A DNA stretch of 64,000 bases from Pisolithus tinctorius (lineage: Eukaryota; Basidiomycota; Agaricomycetes; Boletales; Pisolithaceae): positions 620,001-684,000 of the forward strand of contig JANFAH010000010.1 of NCBI GenBank assembly GCA_024663395.1. Reading direction: 5' to 3'. The number at the start of each line of letters is the position of its first letter. Within the stretch, counting starts at the first letter, position 1. Below the pieces are notes generated by a model. That model made no database searches and was not told the origin of the DNA. It saw only the letters and a list, made by a program, of their open reading frames with translations. A program made the translations under genes and the position numbers. Positions 31,919 to 44,192 of this stretch are shown piece by piece.

Positions 31919-33770
31919 CCAACCCTAAATGCAGATGGAAGCAACTGGCTATATTACAAGGCTTGGGTTGAATGGGCCATCAGCTTGAAAGGGCTGATCA
32001 GACACCTGACTGGCTTGGATGCAAAACCAGAGGACCCTTCAGCAGGGAAAGATGCCTCCTGGAAGCCCACAGCCATGGAGCAAAAACTTGTTAGTGAATA
32101 CCCAGAAAAACTCTGGCAATGGGCAAAGGACAATGGATATGTCAAGCAAGTGATTGCTGTGACGCTCCAGAATCTCTGTTCCTTCGAGTCCTGAAGGAAG
32201 AGACTGCAAGAGTGTGTGGGGTGTCCTCACTGACCTTTTCCAAAACTGTTCTTGTATCATCACAATTGACCTTCAGAGAAAACTCCAAGAATCCTGCTGT
32301 TCAGAAAAAGGCAATGTCTGTGCTCACTTTGACAAGATGTGTGCACTGCACGAACAACTTGCCACACTTGGACAGTCAATCACAGACAATGACTTTGCAG
32401 CCATCATCCTCAGTTCACTTCCTGCTTCATACAACTCCAACCTTGCAGCTATGACATCTTCAGACCTAGTCATGCAAAAGGACCTATCTCCAGACTTTAT
32501 AATCAAAGTAATTTCCGATGAATATGATAGGCACCAAACACAGATGAAAAGGGCAACTCTGGAAACTCTGGGAATTCCAAAGATGCAGCTTAGTCAGCAA
32601 AGGATGGAAAGAAGCTGAATTGTGAAAACTGCAGAAAGAAAGGTCATATGAAAGACCAATGCTGGGAAGAGGGTGGCAGAAAGCTGGGCAAGCGCCCAAG
32701 TGGTTCCAGAACAAGGGAAAAGGGAAAAAGAAGGAGAAAGGTACTGGAAAAGCAGCCACTGCAGCCAGCGCATCAGCCAGCTTGAGCACACAGACCAGTG
32801 CTGACTCTGAAGCCAATGGACTTTGGCTAGTGCACCTGCAGGATGACAATTGGCTTACAGAAATTGTGGAGGAAGAAATTCCGAAACCCCAGGACATCAT
32901 TAATGATGAAGAAGATGCATACACAAACAACTACAACCATGTTCTCCTTGTGGGTGAAAATCTAAATTCTGCAGAAGAGACCATCCTGTTCAACTCAGGT
33001 GCTTCACATCATATGTCCTCCTACCACAGCAAATTCCTCGACTACAAGCCAATCATTCCCAAACCCATCACTGCTGCTGACAACCACACCTTCCATGCCA
33101 TCAGGACAGGCACCTTGCCATCTCACTCCCAAACAGCACTGCACAAACCCATATTCAACTCAAAGATGTGCGCTATGCTCCCAGATGGGAATTACACTCG
33201 TTTCTATTAGCAAACTTGACATTGCTGGGTATGTGGCATTATTCCAAGACAAGCGTTGTCAATTTTCAATGCTCAGAAAAAGAAAGTAGCCAAAATTCCA
33301 ATGCAAAAAGGCCTCTACTGCCTCAAACGAGCTCATTGTGCCTTTGCAGGCCTAGCCAAGGCCACAGAATCCTTAACCATGGAGGAAATTCACATCAGGC
33401 TTGGCCACATCACTCCTGAAGCCATCTGCTGCATGCTCAAGGACAGCACAATCACCGGAATTAGACTGGATGAAGCACATTCTACCATGGGTGCATGCAA
33501 TTCATGCGAATATGCCAAAGCAACTCAGAAGCCCATCAGGAAGGAGCATGACCCACCCTGCCATGAACATCTAGGTGACAAGGTCCACACAGATCTCTGG
33601 GGACCTTCTCCAGTCCAAACCCCTGTCCACAGTCAGTACTACATGTCATTCACAGAGGACCACACCCACTACACCAGCTGTACCTCCAGAAGACAAAAGC
33701 TGAGACCTTCATGTCATACAAGGCCAACAAAGCATGGCTGAACATGCAGTTCAATACCAAAGTCAAGTGA
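31919..33770 (+). pseudogene. Gag, protease and N-terminal integrase of copia element C
   Basis: The gag frame resumes at 31924. A zinc knuckle CENCRKKGHMKDQC lies near 32620-32660. The protease motif at 32987-33015 reads LFNSGASHHMS; the catalytic Asp of D-S-G is replaced by Asn (AAC). Integrase starts near 33370 with H-X4-H (EIHIRLGHI) and C-X2-C (CNSCEYAK), then VHTDLWGP with the first catalytic Asp. Frameshifts near 32190, 32620 and 33740 disrupt the polyprotein. Confidence 0.85.
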
Positions 33771-36243
33771 CCTTCACTCAGATTGTGGGGAGAGTAATCT
33801 TAGTGTGGAATTTTTGGAATCTCTGAATCCCAAGGCACAGAACGATGCCTAACTGTCCATGATACCCCTGAACACAATGGAGTTGCAGAATGACTCAACA
33901 GAACACTTGTTGAGCATGTACATGCGATGATTCATGCCAGTGGCCTACCCAAGAACCTCTGGGGGGAGGCCATCATGCATGCAACCTGGCTCAAAAACTG
34001 CTCATCGACTCACTGTCTAGGCACAAAAAACTCCCTACAAAATGCTCTACCAAAAACCACCTGACCTCTCAAAAATTCCAGTCTGGGGATGTCATGTCAA
34101 GGTCCATGACACCTCTGGCTCCAAACTAGACATGCAAGCCTGAGACAGACACTGGGTAGGTTTTGATCCTGAGAGTGATGGCCACCACATCTACTGGCCT
34201 GACACACAAGCAATCAGAATTGAAAGAAGTGGCATTTTCAAGCACCAAGATGTGTCCATACCACATGGTGTGCAGGAGCAGGGGAATTCTGATGCCTCAG
34301 AAAGAAATTCCGAAGCCTCAGAACAAAATTCTGCAACTTCACAGGGAAATTCCAAGGCCCCACAGATGGTTTGAGTGACCCACTGAAGCAACTTTGGAAA
34401 TTCTGAGACTCATTTCAGACCCACTCAGGGAGAATTTCAAGACACCTCCATCTCAACCTCATCGTTCCACTCACCAGTGCTTCAAATCAGACTATACGAG
34501 GCACCTACATACAGGAGAAGGCACTTGTGATGGACACATCCTTCTCGACTTTGTAAAAGAACTCCAAGAGAGCAACAGCAACCCTAACAGCCCTAAATCC
34601 CGAGAGAACACCACCTACATATCTGATGAAGAACTAGCTACTGATGAAGACAACACTAACATCGTGTATGCTATGGTGGCAGGGATGGCTGAAGCCGAAG
34701 GGCTGGACCCATCAACAGTCCATGAGGCAAAATCCCAAGCTGACCGGCCAAAGTGGCAAAATGCCATAAATGCAGAATTAAAGAGCCTAGAGCAAGCACA
34801 TACCTGGGATGTTGTTGAGTGCCCCAAAGGTGCAAACATCATAGGATGCAAATGGGTCTTCAAGATCAAACGCAACACCACTGGAGAAATCGAGAAGTAC
34901 AAGGCCCACCTAGTTGCAAAGGGCTATTCTCAGATCCAGGGCATTGACTATGACAAAACATATGCTCCTGTCACAAGACTTGCATCTCTCCACACCATAC
35001 TAGCAATTGCTGCATGCAATGACTGGGATATTGATGTATTTGATTTCCACTCAGCATTCCTCAATGGCAAACTCAGAGATGGTGAAGACATCTACATGGA
35101 GCTCCCTGAGGGCTATGCTGTAGGGTGCAATTTTTCCCCATCCAGTTGGGAAGCTAAACATAGCATTATACAGCTTGAAACAAGGCATGCTTGGTGGTAC
35201 CAGAAGCTATGCACTACTCTTGCAGATCTTGGGCACACCAGAGCACATGGAGACTGGGGAGTGTTCTATGGTCATATAGGATCGGAAATTCTCATCCTCA
35301 CCAGCCATGTTGATGACTGCACTGTAACAGGCAGTTCCCCATTGCTAGTTCACTTGTTTTAAAATCTCTGACCTAGGGCCCATCAGTTGGCTACTCGGAA
35401 TGAAGGTGACACAGAACAGAGAAGCCTGCACCATATTGCTATCCCAGCAGTCCTACATTGAGGCCATCCTGATGAAATACAACCTCTCTGACTGCAAACC
35501 TGCCACAATCCCGATGGACCCCAGCATAAAACTCTCTTGCAGAGAATTCTGCAGCCAGCCAAAGAAGCTGCATGCATGAAGAACATACCCTACTGTGCTG
35601 CTGTAGGCTCCCTCATGCACCTCACTGTTGGAACACCCCCAGATATCACATTTGCTGTCTCCACAGTTGCGCAGTTCAACAATGCACCCAATATGACTCA
35701 CTGGGAAGCCATGAAATGAATCTACAGGTATATCTCAGGCACAAAAGTGCTTGCTTAATGTTTGGAAATTCAGAATAAGGCCTTGAGGGCTATACTGATG
35801 CAGACAGAGCTTTGCAGGAGCATCAATGCACTATAAGTGGATATGCCTACCTACTAGATGGTGGAGCTATCAGTTGGGCTTCATGGAAACAAGAACTTGT
35901 AATGCTCTCCACTGCTGAAGCAGAGTACATCACAGCAACTCACACAGCCAAAGAGGGCCTGTGGCTTTGATGACTCATCAGGGAAGTTTTCCGACCACTC
36001 AAACACCCTATCCTGCTGTATTCTGACAGCCAATCCACCATTGCACTTACCAAAGATGGCAGCTATCACACTCACACAAAGCACATCGACATATGATACC
36101 ATTTCATTTGTTTTGCTGTGGAAAACCATTCCTTTCGTTTAATTTATTGTCCTACTGATGACATGGTCACTGATACCCTTACCAAACCTTTACCCAGCAT
36201 CAAGGCGAAACACTTCACATCTGCACTCAGACTTCGTTCCAAT
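33771..36243 (+). pseudogene. Integrase C-terminus, RT and RNase H of copia element C
   Basis: The integrase end is decayed (GVAE motif near 33880). RT is clear at 34800-35360: WVFKIKRNTTGEIEKYKA, DYDKTYAPVTRL, DFHSAFLNGKL and HVDD in place of YVDD. RNase H runs at about 35780-36240 (LSTAEAEYITAT, SDSQSTIALTKD, TKHIDI, DTLTKPLP). Stops and shifts are present. The frame ends just before the polypurine tract TTGAGGGGGAG (36243-36253). Confidence 0.85.
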
Positions 36244-36253
36244 TGAGGGGGAG

Positions 36254-36545
36254 TGTCAAGAATGTGATCCAGCATTACAGTAGCATCTTGGAGTTTTGCC
36301 CAGAGGGCTCGGAGTTTCTCCCCGACCATCGGAATTAAATTCCGATGTCAATGTGCTTACTAATTACCATACTATAAATTTTCTGCACCATTGTTTTCCA
36401 CCTCAGTGACTACTTCATACACTGAGGTGAGTATAGCTAGATCCCCACTTGTTTACTTGGTACTGACATAGTGTAGAAACTCATACCTTCATTAGGTACT
36501 AGTATAGTGACTACTTCATACACTGAGAAACTCATACCTTCATTA
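36254..36545 (+). repeat. 3' LTR of copia element C with an added spliced copy
   Basis: The first 241 bp equal the 5' LTR and include the 50-nt intron at 36427-36476. A further 51 bp follow: 12 nt of filler (36495-36506), then the sequence flanking the intron with the intron removed (36507-36527 joined to 36528-36545). The target duplication ACACA follows at 36546. Confidence 0.85.
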
Positions 36546-37540
36546 ACACATGTGTAACTCATTTTGCCAGTGGCATGGGTTTCAGTTGCAGCTGTCATAT
36601 CCATGACTCTTGGACTCAATCCCAGTCCAGTCTGGACCTATAGCCCCTATCTCTGGTCAAGTCCGGTCCTAGTCCAGCCAAGAAAACCCAACTCTGGTCC
36701 TAGATAACCCAACTCTGGCCTGAATAACTCAAGTCCAGTCTTTTACCCCTATCTCCAGTCCATTCTGGCCTTCTGGCCTTGCACTGCTCCACCCTGGTCC
36801 TCCCAGGTCCATGTCCAGGTGACCTGGACATAACTCCGGTCTGTTTTCCTTTGTTTGTGCTATATTTAGTCTTGTCCTTTTGTCTAACTCTGCTTACTGT
36901 ACAAATCCTGTGTCTGACCCCAGTTATGCCAGTCACCCCGACTTTGGCTATTAGCCTCTGCATAGCCACAGTGGCTATCCTCATCTTGCTAATCTTCTTG
37001 CTAATAGCTTATCAACAAGTCCAGCTCTATGTTCATTATCCCAGTCTGGCCTTGTGTATTTAACCCCTGTACATACTTTGTAGCACCCCAGTCAGAATAT
37101 CAATTAAGTATTACCCTCAACTCCTGTACTACACCCTGAGACTACTCTATAGCTAAGGCCAAGCCTTAAGCTATCCCTGGCCCCTGTCCTGGACCTCTCC
37201 CCAGCTTGCATAAGGGTACAGCACATAAGTTGAGACCAAGGGAGGTAGATCCAAACCTAGACCAGCTTCCCCTTGTGTGCACTCCAAGACCAGTCAGTTT
37301 CCCACACTCCCGGCCTTATTCCCACACTCCTGGCCTTAAGACCGGTCCTCTGGACTTAGCCCCTGACCTCTGGCCTCAACTCTGGTCCAACCAGACTTGG
37401 CCCCTGTCTCTGGCCTTGACTTTGGCCACCTGGACTTAGCCCCTGTCACCCGAGGGTAAACCTGTACTTGACAGCAGCCATTCAGGATTGACACCACTGG
37501 TTCTCGAGAGAAGGTGCCCAGTGCCACTTTGGAGACTTGA
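36546..37540 (+). pseudogene. Alpha-kinase gene, 3' end, split by a solo LTR
   Basis: Taking 16448-16462 with 36551-36592 and 37474-37540 continues one frame: TEHMCNSFCQWHGFQL and then QPFRIDTT, ending at TGA 37538. The H-x-C-N-x-F-C pattern is the alpha-kinase C-terminal zinc-binding signature. The 881-bp solo LTR interrupts the last exon between Leu and Gln-Pro. Confidence 0.8.
36593..37473 (+). mobile_element. Solo LTR, 881 bp
   Basis: TGTCAT...TTGACA flanked by GCAGC on both sides (36588-36592 and 37474-37478). The end sequences and the repeated (C)TGGTC(C) motifs resemble a distant, longer member of the A/B LTR family. No coding capacity. Confidence 0.8.
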
Positions 37541-39090
37541 GGTGACAATGACTAGGTAGTGCCTTTTCCTTTTCCATTGCATGTAATGACTGGATCATGT
37601 AGGCTATAAACTAGTAGATTTCAATGACATTGGTTCTCATATCCTATCCTGAGCCCTCACTTTATGGAACCCTGCTGGGTTGTGATTGGTGGTAGAAACC
37701 TGGGCATACACCAAAGTTGGTGCATCACATGAAGATATATATACATGCTACTCTACACTTATTAAACTTCTAGCCCCTACATTCCATGTGGGTGATCTGC
37801 ACCCCCCCTACTGATAGCTGTACAGTGTTTCTCAATGAATGAGGCCAAGCATGTCCAATCAACATTGCAGCATGTGTTAGACACTGTAACTGTGACACAG
37901 TCAAACCCAAGCCCTACACAATTGCTTGAAGCATTTGGCAACTCAACTGCTGTACAAAACCTACTTCCCAATGGTTCATTTTATGCTGTAGTTGTGGGCA
38001 CACCCACTGGTATTCATCACACAAGGTTATTGGCATGACTTATGTTTGTGTAGTGGTTGTCTCAAGTTCTAGCATCCTAGAGATATTGTGACAGCCTCAG
38101 AACAATCATTTGCTTATCCCAAATGGAGAGAGTCATGCACATTCTGGGAAGCTTTGGCTTATTTGATAGTCAAAGGTATTGATGATCACATGCCAGCAAT
38201 GTTAACTACAAGTGCAAGTCACAGCCCTCTGCTGTCACTACCTGGCAAGCAACATTTGTCTAGAACTGTTCTACTATCATGAATCAACTAATCATTGCTC
38301 ACAGGCTGCTCTAGTAATACTATGAGTGTTGGGAGTCTCATGGACAGATTGGCGAGCATCCAGCTTCATGATAGTCCCAGTGCACAGCCCAATCCAAGCC
38401 ACCCACCAGCACTGAGGCAGCCACCAGGCCCACTGAAGCCTGAGCCATGTACTATGACATCAAGGCCTGCTGTGCAAGCATCACAACTGAGTGCAACACT
38501 GTTGCCTGCCTCAGTGTCTGGTATGTATGACATTACTCCAGCTACCTACATTGTTATTAACACTTTAAATAGCCAGCTCGACAGCACCACATACTGTGAC
38601 ATCAAGGCCTGCTGTGCAAGCATCACAATTGAGTGCAACACCATTGCCTGCCTCTGTGCCTGGTATGTATGACATTACTCCAGCTACCTACATTGTTATT
38701 AACACTTTAAATAGCCAGCTCGACAATGACTCAGCAGATTGTGGGCCAGGATCAAGACATGCACTCCCCAATCATCTATTCTCACACACAGACTCTGCAT
38801 GGCATCACACAAACTCAGTATTTCTACTCCATTCCACCCACACAGATGCACCATCACATCCACATGCTCGGTGCCCATGCCACCTGATACCTTGCAGTGC
38901 ACGGATATACACATTCTGCTATTGATATGATCATCAATGTGCTGAATAGCAGCAATTCCGAGCACACTTTTGCACTGACACTCTCACAGCAAGGCATGGT
39001 ATTAGTAGAAGGCGAGTACCTGTGGTACTTGATACATATTCCTGGATGCCATCAGGCCAGGTCTGCAAATTCTTTGTCGCCAATGATCAT
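37541..39090 (+). other. Host segment with a possible RNase H1 N-terminal-like domain gene
   Basis: A short exon at about 37835-38038 contains NGSFYAVVVGTPTGI. A second at about 38088-38260 contains FAYPKWRESCTFWEALAYLIVKG. Together these resemble the caulimovirus viroplasmin/RNase H1 N-terminal fold that binds RNA-DNA hybrids. I see no RNase H catalytic part. The following exons are Pro/Ser-rich and include the tandem duplication at 38451. The gene may be cut by the Harbinger element at 39094. Confidence 0.4.
38451..38734 (+). repeat. Tandem duplication, about 142 bp, two copies
   Basis: Copy 1 is 38451-38592 and copy 2 38593-38734. Both contain ACATCAAGGCCTGCTGTGC and end AGCCAGCTCGACA. 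They differ by a few transitions and small changes. Confidence 0.8.
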
Positions 39091-39245
39091 TCAGAGCTAG
39101 TTCGGTAATGAAGTCCCACAAAGAATCCAGGTGAAAAAACCCAAAAAAAAGTCCCAGGCCTTCATGACATAAGCATACAGAGTTCAAGCGGAGCTCCAAT
39201 TTAGGAGGAGACATAGGCGATATCGATAACCACAACACAACTATC

Positions 39246-40659
39246 ATGGCTGACAAGTTGGGCATAACTAGGAACCTGATGGGTGGGGATCCTCCTGATG
39301 CTGCAGATGACGAGACCAAGGAAAGGCACATCAACATCAACAATGACCACTATCAACACCACAAACTCCTCATTCTTATCCTCATCCACCATCACCTCCA
39401 ACTCTTATCCCTGCTACTTGTGTTGGCAGATGCTCTACAGGCCATCACGGAAGTGATGCGGCGTGCTGACCCGATCCCATACCACATGTCAATCCTGACT
39501 GGGAGTGGGTGGGTAGCCGAATTGTTGAATGGCCATCCCAAGTGAATTCGTACAGAACTCGCAGTTCACAAGCATGTATTCAACATCTTATTGTGGGAGC
39601 TCCAACAGCATGGAATTGGTCCTTCCAAACATGTCATGCTCGAAGAGCAACTCACAATCTTTCTATATACCTTTGTCACCGGTTTGTCCATCAGACATGT
39701 AGGTGAACATTTTCAAAGGTCAAACAGCATGATCTCCAAGTAAGTCTTTGACCACACCATTTTTGGTGGATTAATCATCATTCCAGGTACTTCAAAAAAA
39801 TTCTGTTCACATTCTTGTCGGGTGATATATACAGCAAGTATGTACAATTGCCATGCAGTGATGCCCCCATCCACCCAACTATTCACGATAACCCCAAATT
39901 TTTCCCTTTTTTCACTGACACTGTCGGTGCAATCGATGGGATGCACATCGTGTGTGCTCCCAGTTTGGAGGAAAGGGATGCAATGCGAAATCGCAAAGGT
40001 TTCACCTCCCAGAATTGCCTGCTCTGCTGCAATTTCGATATGCGCTTCACATATGTCCTTAGTGGGTGGGAGGGGTCTGCGGCCGACTCATCAGTCTATC
40101 ACAATGCGTGGCTGAGCGATCTCGCTATTCCGGACAGCAAGTACTACCTTGCCGATGCAGGGTTCCCCAATTGCCCCCAACTCCTGACTCCATTCCGAGG
40201 GCAACAATACCATCTCACAGAATGGGGCCACATGCACATATGGTAAGTATTTCTATCGATGTTTTTATTTACTCATAATCCATTGGAATTTACAGACCAG
40301 TAAACGCCGAGGAATGCTACAACCTTCGCTACGTGCAGCTTTGAAATGTGATCAAACGGATAATCGGAGTCATCAAACGTCGCTTCCAAATTCTCATTGT
40401 GCCTCCAGAGTATGGCATGGATGTCCAGGCCTGTATTCCTCCCGCTTTATGTTGTATTCACAACATCATCCGCATGTACGATCTGTTGGAGTTAGACAAC
40501 ATTGAAGGCTTCATATCACCTCCACCGCTGGACGAGTCAGAGGAGGTAATCGGCGTGATCGCCGATGGCGTTACAACTACCGCAGAATGCCTTTGGATGT
40601 TGGAGAGGCAGGGTGCAATCACACAAAACATTTGGAATAGCTACATTGCCGAACAAGTA
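39246..40659 (+). pseudogene. PIF/Harbinger transposase (DDE nuclease)
   Basis: The enzyme cuts and rejoins the element ends. The start is ATG 39246. A helix-turn-helix-like part (FLYTFVTGLSIRHVGEHF) precedes an intron at 39739-39785. The nuclease core has VGAIDGMHI (first Asp), RNRKGFTSQNCL, YVLSGWEGSAADSSV and YYLADAGFP (second Asp). The third residue, Glu in the usual V-I-E-R-I-F-G motif, is Lys here (NVIKRIIGVIKRRF, about 40345). TGA codons at 39542 and 40342 replace Arg. The gene is dead at three sites, each explained by a single transition. Confidence 0.85.
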
Positions 40660-41729
40660 TGAAGGGGAGAGTTCATTGCAGATTAGCATTTATGTACCAT
40701 CATTTCTCTCTACGTTATGCTACCCTTATGATCCAAATTGCACTTCTTTGAGTTCCGATCTCCAGAGGCAGAGTTTGAGAACTGAAATGCCGATGATATT
40801 GCAACAAACATCAAGGTAAAAAGTGGATACTACAAGCTGCAAGTACAACAATTACTGGCTATGTCTCCCAATCTCATTGAGCTTCGCCTCAAGCCATGCA
40901 TGCCGAACTGTAGCCATATGGTCAGGATCGCTAGCGAATGATAAGTACAGGCTGGCATGGGAAACATTTCCCTCAAAGTGATTTGCAATCCTAACAATGT
41001 CAGTTGGTGAGAACTTATCCATGTCCAACAGCAACAGCTTCTGTGTCACCTCAGTCACCAATGGATGGACCGGATCTTGGCAGATCTTGGGCTTGGGATT
41101 GGGCACAGGTGATTCCACAAGGGATGTGATTGCATGAGTGATGGCAGTCATATGTGAGTGGACTGTACCATGGATACCTCCAACTTCCTCTTCCACTCAT
41201 TCAAGTATCATGTTCCCTGTGTGTCGCTTTCATGCCAATGAGGCAGTTGAAGCCGCAGTGCTTGAAAGAGCACCCAAAACGACAGATTGATCGTCATCAT
41301 CATCTGCCTTCTGCTTTCTGGAGCGCTCCATACAAGCCAAAATGCTGGAGGATGGCTTGACGGAGCTGACAGACAAGCCATTGAACAATGATGGGGCAGT
41401 TGGAGGGGTGAAGTTTGAAGGTGTGCCAGGGGGGGGAGCAGACTGGTCTGAGCGCCAGTTAAAAGTAGATCCGCTATGAACCGAAGCGACGGTAGATGGC
41501 GCCAGGCGATGGGAAGTTGTTAGTGTAGGGGGGATGGGATTTCCAGCTGCAAATGAGTGGAACGAGGGTTGATTAGCAGATGGCCACGATGGTGGAGCAT
41601 AGGAAGTTGTTGGCATACTGAAGCCAGTGCTTCCAGTCGTGAATGGGTAGAAAATCGTTTGGTTCATAGACAGCGATGCTGATGGAACAATGGGCGATAT
41701 ATCCACGTCGTTACTGGTTACCAGTGCGC

Positions 41730-41997
41730 TCTTAAGAGGAGGTCGAAATTAAGACTGTAAAGAAGGTCTCAGGCTTCTGTGGTAAGAAGACTGAATATTA
41801 ACAAGCTAACCTGTAAAGAAGGTCTATAGTAGTACATCAGTAAGGTAGCTGTAGGGTTAATATAGTAAACATACCTCAGGCTTCTGTGGTAAGAAGACTG
41901 AGGTGCATGAGGAAAAACTAACTGCCTAAGTGCGAAGAATTATTATGTAAGCTTGTATGCTGTAAGCAAATAAACACAGGGGACACATGTTCCAACA
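41730..41997 (-). repeat. 3' LTR of copia element D
   Basis: Minus strand TGTTGGAAC...CTTAAGA. Intron at 41874-41824 and spliced duplicate at 41793-41755, as in the 5' LTR. The polypurine tract ACTGAGGGGGTG abuts it at 41998-42009. Confidence 0.9.
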
Positions 41998-42020
41998 CAC
42001 CCCCTCAGTGTAGCAAGTCT

Positions 42021-43697
42021 TTAGAAAATAATTCCCATACCAAGAGAAAAGCGTTCATGCTTCTCACGTGACAGTCCCTTGGTGAGAACATCGGCGATCT
42101 GTTCGTTCGTAGAAATGTACTTGACATCCACTTCTCCATCTTCAACCTTCTCACAGATAAAATGATGACGAATAGCTATGTGCTTCGTGCAATCGTGGAA
42201 CATTGCATTGCTCGTCAGGGCTATTGCAGACTGGTTGTCGACTAGGAGGGAAGTGGGCTGTGCAGTCATATCCATATCTAGTTCACGTAGTAGCATTCGT
42301 AGCCAAAGTACTTCTTTTGCAGCTGCCGAGACTGCCATGTACTCGGCTTCCATGCTGGACAATGCAACGGAGGTCTGTTTCTTCGATGACCAGCTAACTG
42401 CGCCACCGCACAGAGTAAAGATGTAGCCAGTTACAGAATGGCAGTCATTTACATCTGCAGCCCAGTCAGCATCAGTGTAGCCTACAAGAGAACTTGCAGA
42501 GTCTCTCATGTACTGTAAACGCGCATCAACAGTTTTTCAAAGATATCTGTAAACTCATTTGAGTGCGGTCCAGTGTTGGTCACCAGGGGTAGCTGCATGC
42601 CTGCTAAGCATGCCCACAGCAAATGTGAGATCTGGTCGGGTAGCCAGCATAGCGTACATCATTGCTCCAAGAGCACTTTGGTATGCATGCAGGTCATAGG
42701 CAGGGGCATCGAGTTTCTCTAATTTTAAGTTCTGCTTGATGGGCGTGGACACTGTATGGCCATCCTGCATGCCCATACGCTCGAGAATGAGCCCTATATA
42801 GCGATGCTGAGACAATTCTATGGTTCCCTTGTCGCGATCTTGTATAATCTCCATACCAAGGATCCACCGAGCCTTGCCTAAGTCAGAGAGGTCGTACTCA
42901 GCTGATAGCTGGACTTTGAGGTGGTCAATGGCCTCATGGCTCTTTGAGAGGATTAGTTTGTCATCGACATAGACAGCAACTATAATTAAAATCCCATTTT
43001 TGTCTTTGTAGAAAAGACTGTGATCAGCGTCACTGCACGTGAACCCGAGAGATTCAAAAACTTCTTGTAGTCGATTGTACCAGGCTTTAGGAGCCTGTTT
43101 CAGTCCATAGAGTGCGCGATAGAGACACCAAACGATGTCACTTGAGTCTCGGAAGCCAGGAGGAGGGCAGAGGTATATTTCCTCCTCGAGTTTGCCATTT
43201 AGAAAGGCAGACTTTACATCCATCTGGTGGATCTCCAGATCAAACTTAGCAGCAAGGGCAAGTAGGGTTCTGATGGTAGAGAACTTAGCTACGGGCGCGA
43301 ACGTCTCCATATAATCAATTCCATGGACCTGTGTGAATCCCTTTGCGACGAGTCAGGCTTTGTACTTATCAATGTCGCCTGTAGGGCCTCGCTTTATCTT
43401 GTAGACCCATTTCGAATCTATAATCTTTCTGTCAGGTGGGTGCGGTACCTCCTTGTACAATCCTATAGCGTGAAATGTTGCTAATTCATCGGCCATCACT
43501 GCATACCAGCAGTCAGCATCAGCATGATGCATCGCCTCTGTGAACGTCGTAGGTTCGTCATCGCAGATTGTGTTTGTTTGGTACGCGGTAACTTCTTCCC
43601 TTTCTGGGTCATCACCACTCTGCCTCACCGTTGCCACACCTTCTCGCGTGCTCGCCTCTGTCTCAGCACCCTCACCCTCTGCCACTACATCCTCCAC
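42021..43697 (-). pseudogene. RT and RNase H of copia element D
   Basis: RT starts with SKWVYKIKRGPTGDIDKYKA (43390), then a TGA at 43354, then METFAPVAKF, MDVKSAFLNGKL, ALYGLKQAPKAWY and AVYVDDKLILSKS with an intact YVDD. A TGA near 42540 separates RNase H (YTDADWAAD, LSSMEAEYMAVS, DNQSAIALT, TKHIAIRHHFICEKV, DVLTKGL). Both stops fit C-to-T changes. Confidence 0.9.
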
Positions 43698-44192
43698 AGA
43701 CGGTAAGCTATGTTTTTGCTATGCATTGATGAAATAGCGTTGATCGTCGTCTCGAATAGGCACTTTTTTGGCTCGGGATGACCTTCGAAGCCCCAGAGGG
43801 GGGATAGGGATTGCATAGGGACCAGGGGGCCCAGGCGTCGCTCCAGAGCGATGAATGGCCACTGATGGCACTTGGCGTCGATGTTCTGAGGTCCGTACCT
43901 CATCATTCTGCTCATGGTTTGACCCACTAACGGTTTTCTCTGTTTTAGTGTGAGTTTTAGGCTCGAGCGTTGAGCGGCTGTGATCGTCAGTGATCTGCGA
44001 GCCATCGTCGATCGCCATCTTGTCGTTTTGACTGTCCCAGGTGTGTCCTTCAATATTTCCTCCATCTGACTCGTTTCCAGGTTCATCTGGGGTCGTTTTG
44101 CTCTCTGGTAAGTCAATCACCCTTCGCATCCCTTGTGCATGAACTGTAGGTGTTACACCCCTTGTTTCCCTAGTTACCATGTCTATCTGGAC

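Larger units (their letters stand above)
16463..36545 (+). mobile_element. Ty1/copia retrotransposon C, carrying nested chromoviruses A and B
   Basis: The element is bounded by LTRs (TGTCRAG...TTCATTA) with target duplication ACACA at 16458-16462 and 36546-36550. Its own sequence is 16463-16802 plus 31924-36545, about 5.0 kb. Order is gag, protease, integrase, RT, RNase H, as in copia. The insertion of A interrupts gag codon 12. Removing A with one CCAAC copy restores a continuous gag start. Removing C with one ACACA restores the kinase frame. Confidence 0.9.
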
